From: JAUIET01 sp045106985
GTDB lineage: Bacteria; Pseudomonadota; Gammaproteobacteria; Pseudomonadales; JAUIET01
Length of the DNA: 64,000 bases
NCBI GenBank assembly: GCA_045106985.1
Contig: JBGCFQ010000011.1
Location: 124,001-188,000, forward strand
Reading direction: 5' to 3'
Part shown: positions 24,450 to 33,133 of the stretch, piece after piece
Position numbering within the stretch: the first letter of the stretch is position 1
Layout: each line of letters opens with the position of its first letter
Program-made: the position numbers and the translations under genes
The notes under the pieces: model-generated
What the model saw: the letters and a program-made list of their open reading frames with translations, nothing else
Databases searched by the model: none
What the model was told of the DNA's origin: nothing

Positions 24450-25766
24450 ATGCCGAGAAGAAAGGCAGAGAGCAAAATAACAAAAAGCATACAAAGATCT
24501 AAAGCTGAAGTTAGCGCCGCTGGATCAGAGCTTCACCATCTAAATCTGGGGCCTGGAGAAGCTCTCGAAAAAGAATGGCAGGCCGCTGGACTTACTCTGC
24601 CCAACTTGCCACAAATGCGTGAATACCGGCTACAGCGAGTCGTAGATCAGCTAAACAAAATGGGCTACGACGGCGCACTACTCTTCGACCCAATGAACAT
24701 TCGCTACGTCACCGATTCAACCAACATGCAATTGTGGGTAATGCATAACAACTCTCGTTATGTTTGGGTTGGAGCCGACGGCTCGGTTGTACTTTGGGAC
24801 TACGTTGAGTGCGAGTTTCTCTCCGCACATAACCCTCTGATCAAAGACGTGCGTCCTGCTGTAAACACCATATTTTTTCTGGCAGGTACCCGCTATGCAG
24901 AAAAAACTGACGCGTGGGCTGCCGATGTCTATAGCGTTATTGAACGGCACGCTGGCCGCAAACCTCGTATAGCCATCGATCAGTGCTGCTACCTCGGTTA
25001 TAAAGCATTAGAGGGCTTTGGCGTGAGAATTGAGAGTGGCCAAGAGATGATGGAGTATGCCAGAGCAATAAAATCGCCTGATGAAGTCAATGCTATGAAG
25101 TGCGCTGTTCACGCCTGTGAGGCGTCTATGGACGATATGTGGCGCGCCTTCCAGCCAGGTATGACTGAACGAGAGTTATGGTCAATACTCCACGCAGGTA
25201 ATATCAAGCGTGCGGGCGAATGGATAGAAACACAATTACTATGTTCTGGACCAAGAACCAATCCCTGGATGCAAGAAGCTAGCAGTAGAGTGATTCAAGA
25301 AGGCGACGTAGTGGCTTACGATACGGACTTGATCGGCGCCTACGGTATGCTGGTCGACATTTCGCGAAGCTGGGTGGCCGGCAGCGTGTCGCCCTCTCCT
25401 TCGCAACAAGCTACTTATGACATGGCACGGCAACAGGTAGAGCTTAACGCCGAATTACTGACAGCTGGTAGGTCATTCAAAGAACTCAGCGATCTAGCCT
25501 GGTTCCCTGCAGTAGAAGACTATCGTCACTACGGCATGCTTTATCATGGCGCTGGGCAATGCGATGAATACCCAGAGATTCCGTTTCCGCATAATTGGGA
25601 GTCCGCCGGTTTCGACGGCGAGCTTGAGTCGGGGATGGTGTTAACCAGCGAAGCCTACGTTGGACCACGTGCAGGAGGAGAAGGAATTAAGCTGGAACAA
25701 CAATACTTAGTCACTGAAAATGGGCCTGAACTGCTCAGCCATTATCCAATGGACTTTGTGCGCTAG
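24450..25766 (+). CDS. dddP: DddP-like DMSP lyase (M24 metallopeptidase fold)
   Basis: A 438-residue protein of the creatinase/prolidase (M24) fold that closely resembles DddP, the DMSP lyase releasing dimethyl sulfide and acrylate. Shared stretches include FDPMNIRYVTDSTNMQLW near 80, GEWIETQLLCSGPRTNPW near 256 and DTDLIGAYGMLVDISRSW at 291-308. All six metal ligands expected from DddP structures are present: D291, D293, D303, H366, E401 and E416. D372, matching the proposed catalytic base, and Y361 are also present. Spacing between ligands equals that recalled for the Ruegeria enzyme within one residue. Alternatives are an Xaa-Pro peptidase or creatinase, but the substrate-pocket stretches fit DddP better. 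It stands alone between convergent and co-directional genes; the N-terminal 30 residues are basic and unconserved. Confidence 0.8.
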   Translation: MPRRKAESKITKSIQRSKAEVSAAGSELHHLNLGPGEALEKEWQAAGLTLPNLPQMREYRLQRVVDQLNKMGYDGALLFDPMNIRYVTDSTNMQLWVMHNNSRYVWVGADGSVVLWDYVECEFLSAHNPLIKDVRPAVNTIFFLAGTRYAEKTDAWAADVYSVIERHAGRKPRIAIDQCCYLGYKALEGFGVRIESGQEMMEYARAIKSPDEVNAMKCAVHACEASMDDMWRAFQPGMTERELWSILHAGNIKRAGEWIETQLLCSGPRTNPWMQEASSRVIQEGDVVAYDTDLIGAYGMLVDISRSWVAGSVSPSPSQQATYDMARQQVELNAELLTAGRSFKELSDLAWFPAVEDYRHYGMLYHGAGQCDEYPEIPFPHNWESAGFDGELESGMVLTSEAYVGPRAGGEGIKLEQQYLVTENGPELLSHYPMDFVR

Positions 25767-25850
25767 CGTTTCGATTTCAAGCAAATCAAATACCGACCGT
25801 CGAGTTCGAAATAAAAATGGGCCTTATGATGCCCTTTCGATATATGATGC

Positions 25851-27125
25851 GTGGTTTTGGATTCTGGGAAAATAGCTAAAGTGACTTACGATGGCAGTGG
25901 CGATAACAGCAATGATGATGGTGAACCTCAATTTGAGCTTATCCCTCGACTGCAGCTAAACAAGGGCGCCGATCGGCGCTTGCGAAAAGGTCATCTCTGG
26001 ATTTACTCAAACGAAGTAAATGTGAAAGCCACACCGCTTAAGCTGCTGCAGGCAGGGCAACAAGCTACAGTACTGTGCGATAAGGGCAAGTTTATAGGCA
26101 TTGCGACAGTTAATCCTAATGGCTTGATTTGCGCGCGGCTTGTAAGTCGCCAGCCAGATCAGTTGTTGGATAAATCGTTGTTGGTGCATAGAATCAAGCA
26201 AGCTCTTAGTTTGCGAGAGCGCTTTTACCCCGCCCCTTATTACAGACTGATCTATGGCGACTCGGACCTACTACCTGGACTGGTAGTTGACCGCTTTGAC
26301 GATATTCTCGTTGTACAAACATCTACAGCCGGAATGGACGCACTAAAGCAAGAATTGCTGGACGCATTGGATAAGTGTCTCAAACCGCGAGGCATCCTGT
26401 TTAAGAACGACCATTCCGGCCGAGAGTTAGAGGGCTTGCCTAGCGAACAAGATGCCTACGGTGCAGTACCCGATCGAGTAGAGTTGATTGAGAACGACAC
26501 TCGGTTTTCTGCGCCTATCAAGGAAGGGCAAAAGACAGGATGGTTTTATGACCATCGTGACAATCGTGCAGTGCTGCAAAATTTGTGCAAAGACAAACGG
26601 GTGTTGGATGTTTTCTCGTATCTTGGCGGCTGGGGTATACAAGCTGCAAAAGCCGGCGCCAGTGACGTAATATGCGTAGACTCTTCAGCCCAGGCATTAG
26701 ACTGGGCGCAGGAAAATGCAGAGCTAAATGGCGTTCAAGATAAGGTCACTATGGTTCAAGGCAAGGCCATACAGGTGCTCAAAAATTTGGTAGAAGCGAA
26801 ACATCGCTTTGATATTGTGGTGCTCGACCCTCCCGCCTTTATTAAGCGACGCAAAGATCAAAAATCAGGTGAAGCTGCTTATCACCATATCAATGAACTT
26901 GGCATGCGATTACTGGGCCGTGATGGATTGCTGGTATCTGCGTCTTGCTCCATGCACCTGCCGCAAGAAACACTCACTGACATAGTGCGCGGCTGCAGCC
27001 GAAAGTTAAACAGAAACGCTCAACTGGTTTATCAGGGAGGACAAGGTGCTGACCATCCTGTTCACCCCGCGATTCCAGAAACCGATTATTTGAAAGCAGT
27101 ATTCAGTCGGGTCTACCACGAGTAA
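25851..27125 (+). CDS. rlmI: 23S rRNA m5C1962 methyltransferase-type enzyme (RlmI family)
   Basis: About 424 residues. A PUA RNA-binding domain comes first (RLRKGHLWIYSNEV near residue 43), then an EEHEE insertion and a Rossmann SAM domain with VLDVFSYLGGWGIQAAKAG near 247 and the VVLDPPAFIKRR catalytic segment near 323. A late SCSMHL segment holds the catalytic-type cysteine. This is the RlmI layout, an enzyme methylating C1962 of 23S rRNA. The start is uncertain: GTG 25851 is the most upstream option, and the first ~28 residues are Asp/Asn/Gly-rich and likely partly untranslated. It is a housekeeping gene next to the DddP-like gene without obvious functional link. Confidence 0.88.
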   Translation: MVLDSGKIAKVTYDGSGDNSNDDGEPQFELIPRLQLNKGADRRLRKGHLWIYSNEVNVKATPLKLLQAGQQATVLCDKGKFIGIATVNPNGLICARLVSRQPDQLLDKSLLVHRIKQALSLRERFYPAPYYRLIYGDSDLLPGLVVDRFDDILVVQTSTAGMDALKQELLDALDKCLKPRGILFKNDHSGRELEGLPSEQDAYGAVPDRVELIENDTRFSAPIKEGQKTGWFYDHRDNRAVLQNLCKDKRVLDVFSYLGGWGIQAAKAGASDVICVDSSAQALDWAQENAELNGVQDKVTMVQGKAIQVLKNLVEAKHRFDIVVLDPPAFIKRRKDQKSGEAAYHHINELGMRLLGRDGLLVSASCSMHLPQETLTDIVRGCSRKLNRNAQLVYQGGQGADHPVHPAIPETDYLKAVFSRVYHE

Positions 27126-27147
27126 GGTCAGACACTATGGTGCCAGC

Positions 27148-27912
27148 TCATGTTGCTAAATAGCCGCCATCTGCAACAATAGTAGCTCCGGTGGTAAAGC
27201 AGCCCATATCACTGACAAGATAAAGTACTGGCCCGAGTATTTCCTCGCTATCGGCTACCCGCTTTTGCAACGACGCATTTTTAGCGCCGTCTTCAAAGCC
27301 TGGTATTGCCGCCGCGGTAACATCAAAAAGATCCGAATGATAACTACCAGGGGCTATGGCGTTAACGCGAATATTTTTGCTAGCCCACTCAGCCGCCATT
27401 ACTTTGGTTAAGGCTTCCAAGGCTGCTTTATTACTGGCATAAAACCCTTGATAAGCTGGCGGACGAAGTGCGGCAACCGAAATAAAATTAATGATGACAC
27501 CGCCACCCGCTTCAGCCATTTTGGGCGCTAGACGCGACGCCAGATACCAAGGCCCTTTAACGTTCACGTTTGTCATTTTATCGAACAAGTCGGGTGACAA
27601 GGCGCTCAGTTCCCCCATTGCAGGGTTAATTGCTGCATTGTTAATGAGAATGTCGATCTTGCCGAAGCGTTGATAAGCCTGTTCTATCAAAGAATCGAGA
27701 CTGTCAATCTCCCCTGTGTGGACCGAGACGGCTAGAGCTTGCCGCCCCTTCGCTTCCACCTCAGCGCAGACCTGCTGACAGTTTTCTAGCTTACGGCTGG
27801 CAACAATAATATCTGCGCCAGCATCAGCCAGCCCCAGCGACATAGCTTTACCAAGTCCACGACTGCCCCCGGTAATCAGAACGACCTTTCCGCTAAGATC
27901 AATTTCTAGCAT
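27148..27912 (-). CDS. SDR-family oxidoreductase
   Basis: A 254-residue classical SDR. The cofactor loop is GGSRGLGKA (residues 16-24), then NNAA near 90, a catalytic Ser near 142 and YASNK near 157-161, with a C-terminal YLVSDMGCFTTGATIVADGG ending. It uses NAD(P)(H) to interconvert an alcohol and a ketone. The end faces rlmI (convergent). It is the last gene of a minus-strand run with another SDR (28058) and a conserved unknown protein (28992), 145 bp from the former. The substrate is not inferable. Confidence 0.88.
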   Translation of the reverse strand: MLEIDLSGKVVLITGGSRGLGKAMSLGLADAGADIIVASRKLENCQQVCAEVEAKGRQALAVSVHTGEIDSLDSLIEQAYQRFGKIDILINNAAINPAMGELSALSPDLFDKMTNVNVKGPWYLASRLAPKMAEAGGGVIINFISVAALRPPAYQGFYASNKAALEALTKVMAAEWASKNIRVNAIAPGSYHSDLFDVTAAAIPGFEDGAKNASLQKRVADSEEILGPVLYLVSDMGCFTTGATIVADGGYLAT

Positions 27913-28057
27913 AGGTATTACCTTCTAACTATTTTTCTTAGTAGATGTAACGCAAGATGTTGCGCCAAATACACGAAGCTCGCCTGGCGACAATTTACAA
28001 AAAACATCTAGATTCTTTCATCTTTTGACGCGAGGTGAGCTGAATTGAGGACTATGT

Positions 28058-28936
28058 TCATTTTATCATCGTCTCAGGAGGCACCCCTGGCTCGCCCATA
28101 AACGGCGCGAATGACATTGGTTGTGTACCATCCACATCTTTGACCCCTAACTCCAGACCCAATTCAGCATTCCACCACGAGCGTCCGCTAAAGCGCATAT
28201 AGTCATCGCATGAAGCTATGGCATCAATAATACGGCCTGGGAATTCTGGCGACTCCATGCCAGGCTTCAAAGGCTCATACTCTTCAGGAAGCGCATCGGC
28301 GTCTATCGCAGGCTGCAAGCGTTCGGTCTTCACAATGCCAGGCCAAATCGCCAGCGCAGCCACATTATGTTCTCGCAGCTCTTTACCCATGTCGTGCATC
28401 ATTTTGTCCGTGCCGGCTTTACCTATACCGTAAATAACAGAATGCAGATAAGCTTTGGCGCCGGGCGAGGAAATGTTCACTATCATGCCTCCGCCTTGCT
28501 CGACCATCTGAGGTGCAGCATAACAACTGGCAACATAGTGAGCTCTTAAGCCCAAGTCGATCATTTTGCCCCAATGGTCATTAATAGGGCGTTGCCAAAA
28601 GGGCTTCCATTCGAGAATGTCATCCGGCACCTGAAACACGTTGTTCACAAGTATATCCAGCCTGCCTTGCTCGCTCACGATTTTTGCAATCAAAGCTTCA
28701 ATCTGTGCGTCGTCAAAGTGATCACAGACAACCGCAACCGCAGTGGCGCCGCGCTGCTCAATCTCACTTGCCGTTAAATCGATTGTGCCAGGTAATGTGG
28801 AGGTTTGCCCTTCTGACTCAGAACGGCCGCTGATGTATATCGTCGTACCATTCTGCGCTAAAGCCAGCGCGACGCCTTTACCCACTCCTCGACTCGCGCC
28901 AGTCACCAAAATAACTCGATTCGATTGTAACGCCAT
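28058..28936 (-). CDS. SDR-family oxidoreductase (DHRS1-like)
   Basis: A 292-residue SDR with cofactor loop GASRGVGKG at residues 14-22, NNVFQVP near 99, a catalytic Ser near 158 and YGIGK near 167-171. The long insertion after the NN motif (LEWKPFWQRPINDHW) and the extended C-terminus are typical of the DHRS1-like group, whose members act on steroid and carbonyl substrates. It follows the unknown protein at 28992-30110 by 55 bp on the same strand, so the two are probably co-expressed. Confidence 0.87.
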   Translation of the reverse strand: MALQSNRVILVTGASRGVGKGVALALAQNGTTIYISGRSESEGQTSTLPGTIDLTASEIEQRGATAVAVVCDHFDDAQIEALIAKIVSEQGRLDILVNNVFQVPDDILEWKPFWQRPINDHWGKMIDLGLRAHYVASCYAAPQMVEQGGGMIVNISSPGAKAYLHSVIYGIGKAGTDKMMHDMGKELREHNVAALAIWPGIVKTERLQPAIDADALPEEYEPLKPGMESPEFPGRIIDAIASCDDYMRFSGRSWWNAELGLELGVKDVDGTQPMSFAPFMGEPGVPPETMIK

Positions 28937-28991
28937 CGGTCTACCTCACAGCAAAAACACTGAACTGAAACACTAACACTGCAACAAAGCG

Positions 28992-30110
28992 CTATGGCGC
29001 TACAGCTTCCCAGCTATCAAAGCCCATTGGCGTGTATATACCGAACACGCAGTTTTCATGCATGCCATAGCCGATGTCGCCGTTCGACAACTGCCAACGG
29101 CACAACATCTCATTCAAGCCCTGAATCTGGGCAAATTGCTCGGGATCCGTCATATCCCACTGCTGCCCTTCTACTTTAAGCGCACCTTGATACACACCCA
29201 AGGAGTGCGGAGTGCCCGGCGAATAGCCTGAACCACCCAGAAGATAATTGGTTCGTAGCGGCGTGCCGGTAAGCACTAAGTCCGAGTGCGCAAAGGTGAT
29301 AACCGTTTTTGCAATTTCCCGTGTGCCCGACTTGTATGTGAAATTGGCTTTGGGACTGCCCAGGTGAATCACGGGTTCATCAATTCCGAACCGGGGAACT
29401 TTAACCGCCTCTTCTTGCATCCGATTGCCTTGCCCGTCTTCATCAAAATACACCTTAATCATGTAGTCATCGAATTGGGCTGGAATCCAGTTGTGGTAGT
29501 GACCGAAGGTTTCGTAATCGCGGTATTTCGCGTTAACACCAACTGGCTCCATTTCGCCAACATTAGGACGAATGCCCCAGGAATGGTCTCTGGCTCCCAT
29601 CCATCGGTCAGGCGTAACATCGAATCGCTTGCCGTCTACATTGATATGACCCGTATAATTCCCGACTTGTGCGAATCGTTGGGTATGCTCCATAAGACGG
29701 TTGCCTGAACGCCTATAAGTAACCGGTTCTTCCAAGGCTGGAACGAAACCATCAAACACCAAATCAAAGTCCACACCATGCTCATTGGGTGCGCAACTGA
29801 GTTTTAATTTGCGTAAGCCTTCCAACACTTCAATTTTGAACGGTCCAACACTGGTATCCAGTCGATCTATGCCTAGTTCACGTGAGGCACGAACGCAGTA
29901 ATGCGTGTCGCGATAGGAGACCGTTACGAAGGCATCAATAACATCTAGGTTGGGATACTGGCCCATGCCAGTGACGATAAACAGTTCGTCATCGCAGCCG
30001 TGAATATTAAAATAATAGCGGTCGTAGAAGTTTCGATCGCCCGTGTATACGTGGTCAAATGTTTCAGGGGTTTGATGGGCTAATAAATCATCTAAAGGAC
30101 TGAGAGGCAT
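28992..30110 (-). CDS. Conserved protein of unknown function (CrtC/lipocalin-like beta fold suspected)
   Basis: A 372-residue protein rich in aromatic and charged beta-strand segments. ATG 30110 is set by an AAGGAG ribosome site six bases upstream; the open frame extends further but lacks a signal. Notable stretches are FDHVYTGDRNFYDRYYFNIHG at 18-38 and DRWMGARDHSWGIRP in the middle. The latter resembles the RDHSWG motif of hydroxyneurosporene-synthase-like and DUF7064/7065-type proteins. Similar proteins occur with SDRs and lipid genes in actinobacteria and marine proteobacteria. No signal peptide or membrane segment is seen. The function is not known; lipid or steroid binding or modification would fit the neighbours. 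Confidence 0.7.
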   Translation of the reverse strand: MPLSPLDDLLAHQTPETFDHVYTGDRNFYDRYYFNIHGCDDELFIVTGMGQYPNLDVIDAFVTVSYRDTHYCVRASRELGIDRLDTSVGPFKIEVLEGLRKLKLSCAPNEHGVDFDLVFDGFVPALEEPVTYRRSGNRLMEHTQRFAQVGNYTGHINVDGKRFDVTPDRWMGARDHSWGIRPNVGEMEPVGVNAKYRDYETFGHYHNWIPAQFDDYMIKVYFDEDGQGNRMQEEAVKVPRFGIDEPVIHLGSPKANFTYKSGTREIAKTVITFAHSDLVLTGTPLRTNYLLGGSGYSPGTPHSLGVYQGALKVEGQQWDMTDPEQFAQIQGLNEMLCRWQLSNGDIGYGMHENCVFGIYTPMGFDSWEAVAP

Positions 30111-30204
30111 GTTCGCTCCTTGTGGTTTTCTATGACTATTATGAGGAAAAGATCTTCGTTTGGACGAATTCTGGAAGGAACGTAACGAAGATCGATAATT
30201 GTAT

Positions 30205-31041
30205 CTATTCGCGGTCATCCTGCTCAGCAGTGACCATTCTTTTCGAGCGCTTCAAGATCCAAGAGACCGTTATGCCAGCGGAAATATTATGTTCGCGCGC
30301 AAAAAGCGGGCTATCTTCATTCTCAGCACCTTGCATATTGAAGTAACGAAAAAATAGGTTCGTGTGCATGTTTTTAAAGTATCGATTCAGACTAAAACCC
30401 CAGTTCAAGCCCGTGTAACCGGCACTTGCTCTATATTCAGCACGACTGGCTGTGCTAAACGGTGCATCCACTCCATAGCTGTATTGATGATACTTCTGGT
30501 CAGAGAAAATCAGTCCAAAGGAGCTCTTAAGATTCCAATCACCTACCGGCATATGAGCGCTCAATCTAGGGTTGCTTGTCCACCCCTCATAGTTACCTGC
30601 GTCATCACCAAAAGCAAACGCGGCCCGAACGGGTAATTCAAACTGAAGATGCAGTGCAGCTGAGTCGACAATATCCATTTTAAGATTGGGCCCTAGCTCC
30701 GCAAGCACGTCCAGGTCCGGCATACCGGTGCGAAGCTCGTTGTCTTCGCTATCTACAGGGAAGGACCCGCCTCCACTTATACCCAAACTAAAACGTTCTG
30801 ACTCAAATAGTCTGGCACGCAGTCCGTTCCTATCAGCTCGGAGAATTTTGCCTCTGTATTTGAAATAGGGTATGGGCAGTACATACACTCGGCTATCGTT
30901 GGCACCAAGATAATGTGGTTGGCTGAGTGCCGCTATTCCCACACCAAGCTCCCACGCTGGTAACTGCTCTTCGGCATGCAACAACCCGGCAGGTATAGTT
31001 AATAGAAACAAAAGAGAGAGGTAAGAACGTAGGGAGTGCAT
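30205..31041 (-). CDS. MipA/OmpV-family outer membrane protein
   Basis: A 278-residue beta-barrel protein. A signal peptide occupies residues 1-23 (cleavage after LHA). Family features are WELGVGIAALSQPHYLGA at 30-47, VYVLPIPYFKYRG near 52 and alternating-residue strands to the end. MipA/OmpV members scaffold peptidoglycan enzymes or act as small-molecule outer membrane proteins. It ends 95 bp before the unknown protein gene on the same strand. The last ~10 residues are charged rather than ending in an aromatic, which is unusual for a barrel end. Confidence 0.85.
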   Translation of the reverse strand: MHSLRSYLSLLFLLTIPAGLLHAEEQLPAWELGVGIAALSQPHYLGANDSRVYVLPIPYFKYRGKILRADRNGLRARLFESERFSLGISGGGSFPVDSEDNELRTGMPDLDVLAELGPNLKMDIVDSAALHLQFELPVRAAFAFGDDAGNYEGWTSNPRLSAHMPVGDWNLKSSFGLIFSDQKYHQYSYGVDAPFSTASRAEYRASAGYTGLNWGFSLNRYFKNMHTNLFFRYFNMQGAENEDSPLFAREHNISAGITVSWILKRSKRMVTAEQDDRE

Positions 31042-31097
31042 AGATGCCTTAATACTTTGTTAATGCGGGCTACTTGCACCGATGTTACTCTTCTTCA

Positions 31098-32021
31098 ATG
31101 CAGCAAGAAGATACATTGCCAGAAAACTCATTGGTGAACAACAATAGCTTAGACCGCGATTTTCGCGAGCGCTACGGGCCTTGGGCTGTCATTGCCGGAG
31201 GCTCAGAGGGAACCGGAGAGTCATTCGCCCGTTTGTTAGGGGCGCAAGGGATCAATTTAATACTGTTAGCGCGGCGCGATGTTCCCTTACAACGCCTTAA
31301 AAAATCTATAGAAAACGAACATGGAGTAATGGTTGAAGTCCTTGCTGTCGACCTCACGGCTGACCATGCTGTTGATTCAGTTATTGAAGTAAGCCGCAAC
31401 AGGGAGGTTGGGTTGTTTATCTATAACCTAGGCTCCAATATTCACTACGACCGTTTCACAGAATGGCCCAGAGAATCCTTAGACTTCATGATTCGAATGA
31501 ACTGCGAGATGCCAGTGCATTTATCCCACCATTTTTCTCAGGGTATGAAGCAGCGTAAACGCGGCGGCATTGTGTTTCTCGGATCTATGGCTGGACTCGC
31601 AGGTGCGGCCTATATGAGCATTTACCCAGCGACCAAGGCGTACCTGCAAATACTTGCAGAAGGACTCTGGCACGATCTAAAACCTCTGGGAATTGACGTA
31701 ATGTGTAGCGTTCTGGGGGCAACTAATACCCCCAGCCACCAGAACATGAAATTCGAAGAACTCGACGACACTGATAGCGAACCATCACATTCTATGGCCA
31801 TGGAATGTGATGATGTCGCAAGAGAAACCCTGGCTCGCTTAGGCTCAGGGCCAATCTGGGTAGTGGGAGCACACAATCGGGCGCTGTTACCAGAAGGCTT
31901 TCTCGCTCAACGTCCTTGGGCGGTAGAAATGATGAGCATGAACACAGCGAAGATAGCGGGAATAAAGCATACGCCAATGCAGACCGAGGCACTCGTCGAC
32001 AGCAACAAAAACGATGTGTAA
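31098..32021 (+). CDS. SDR-family oxidoreductase
   Basis: About 307 residues. An SDR with cofactor loop GGSEGTGES (TGxxxGxG variant with Glu and Thr inside), an NLGS segment in place of the usual NNAG, a catalytic Ser in LGSMAG and YPATK as catalytic Tyr/Lys. The C-terminus is extended (~70 residues) beyond the core. ATG 31098 is chosen; a TTG eight codons upstream is possible. It is divergent from the MipA/OmpV gene and stands alone. The core resembles ketoacyl or hydroxysteroid-type SDRs, but the substrate is unknown. Confidence 0.85.
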   Translation: MQQEDTLPENSLVNNNSLDRDFRERYGPWAVIAGGSEGTGESFARLLGAQGINLILLARRDVPLQRLKKSIENEHGVMVEVLAVDLTADHAVDSVIEVSRNREVGLFIYNLGSNIHYDRFTEWPRESLDFMIRMNCEMPVHLSHHFSQGMKQRKRGGIVFLGSMAGLAGAAYMSIYPATKAYLQILAEGLWHDLKPLGIDVMCSVLGATNTPSHQNMKFEELDDTDSEPSHSMAMECDDVARETLARLGSGPIWVVGAHNRALLPEGFLAQRPWAVEMMSMNTAKIAGIKHTPMQTEALVDSNKNDV

Positions 32022-32090
32022 AGATGATTGCAACCGTCCGGGGCAACAGCACTAAAAGCACTTCTACCCAGTTTCGATTTCGCTCCTGAG

Positions 32091-32111
32091 ATAACACATG
32101 TATAACACATG
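32091..32111. repeat. Tandem decamer ATAACACATG
   Basis: Two exact copies of ATAACACATG at 32091-32100 and 32102-32111, period 11, in the 257-bp convergent gap between the SDR and TauD genes. The rest of the gap shows no gene or terminator. It may be chance or a remnant of slippage. Confidence 0.35.
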
Positions 32112-32278
32112 AGATGATGATGCAGATGACTGCAGAGACAACTAGCTCGCACAGCGTTGATAGAAGCGGCGCGTAATCAAGTAGTTATAAGGCCATCGGT
32201 GAGCTTGTAGCTCTCAAATTAATCTATACATATCAAAATATTAGGATCGAAATATAAAGCAGTTTAAGACCATGGTAA

Positions 32279-33130
32279 CTAGCCAGCTTTCACACCAGTA
32301 TAGGTTTCTGTGGTCGCCAATGCTGAGATCCTTTGCATTATTCGTCGACCCTCAAAGTCCTGAACAGCGTAGTGTTGAACACACTGTTGATCCCAAAGCA
32401 CAAGCTCACCTTCCTGCCAACGGTGGCGGTAGGCATACTCCGGTTTTTGGATGTGCGCTAACAACATACGCAAAATCGCGTCCGCTTCAATCGGATTCAA
32501 TCCCTCAATATGACGCGTATAAGTGGAATTAACAGTCAGCCATTTGCGGCCCGTCTCTCGGTGCTCGCGAACTACCGGATGAGAATAAAGCAGCCCTTTG
32601 ACAAGAGCATCCCCCATCATTTCAGCTAAGGGAATACCGCTTTGCCAGCCTAGCTCGTACAGATGACCATAATCATGCACTGCCGTCAGGCCATCCAGCA
32701 GCACTTTCATTTTATCAGACAGGCCATCAAATGCCGCCGCCGTACTAATAAAAGCGGTATCGCCGCCGTGTGCTGGTAGTTGCTTACAATGCAACAAATT
32801 AACTAAAGGTGGGTGCTGTAAGAACGTTTCGTCGCAGTGCCACGAATCTGCTCGATCTCCCTTCTCGGAATCTATTACCGTCAAAAATGGGTATTCTTCA
32901 TCAACACCAAACTGATCGGTTGCATTGTGCTCAAGCTCGCCAAACCGTCTCGCTAACTGAGCATGCTGCTCAGTGCTAAGCTCGCTAGCCTGCATTGATA
33001 CAACTTGATGCTGAAACAAAGCGTGCGCAATTTGCTCAATAGTTTGATCACTAAGCGCTTGGGAAAAATCTACTCCTTCTATTCGAGCGCCGACCAGACC
33101 GCCGACTTTACGTATGTTCAAGTCACTCAC
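32279..33130 (-). CDS. TauD/TfdA-family 2-oxoglutarate dioxygenase
   Basis: A 283-residue Fe(II)/2-OG dioxygenase. The metal HxD pair is in SWHCDETF (near residue 97) and the distal His in QQCVQHYAV near 255, with Arg for 2-OG in FEGRRIMQR just after. It starts with GTG three bases after the stop of the upstream flavoprotein gene, so the two are translationally coupled. Family members hydroxylate taurine, chlorophenoxyacetates, carnitine precursors and other acids next to a leaving group. The substrate is open; the flavoprotein partner suggests sequential oxidation of one compound. Confidence 0.9.
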   Translation of the reverse strand: MSDLNIRKVGGLVGARIEGVDFSQALSDQTIEQIAHALFQHQVVSMQASELSTEQHAQLARRFGELEHNATDQFGVDEEYPFLTVIDSEKGDRADSWHCDETFLQHPPLVNLLHCKQLPAHGGDTAFISTAAAFDGLSDKMKVLLDGLTAVHDYGHLYELGWQSGIPLAEMMGDALVKGLLYSHPVVREHRETGRKWLTVNSTYTRHIEGLNPIEADAILRMLLAHIQKPEYAYRHRWQEGELVLWDQQCVQHYAVQDFEGRRIMQRISALATTETYTGVKAG

Positions 33131-33133
33131 TAT

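Noticed and set aside
24450..25766. Plain Xaa-Pro aminopeptidase or creatinase
   Set aside because: Long stretches and ligand spacing match DddP much better, although the fold is the same.
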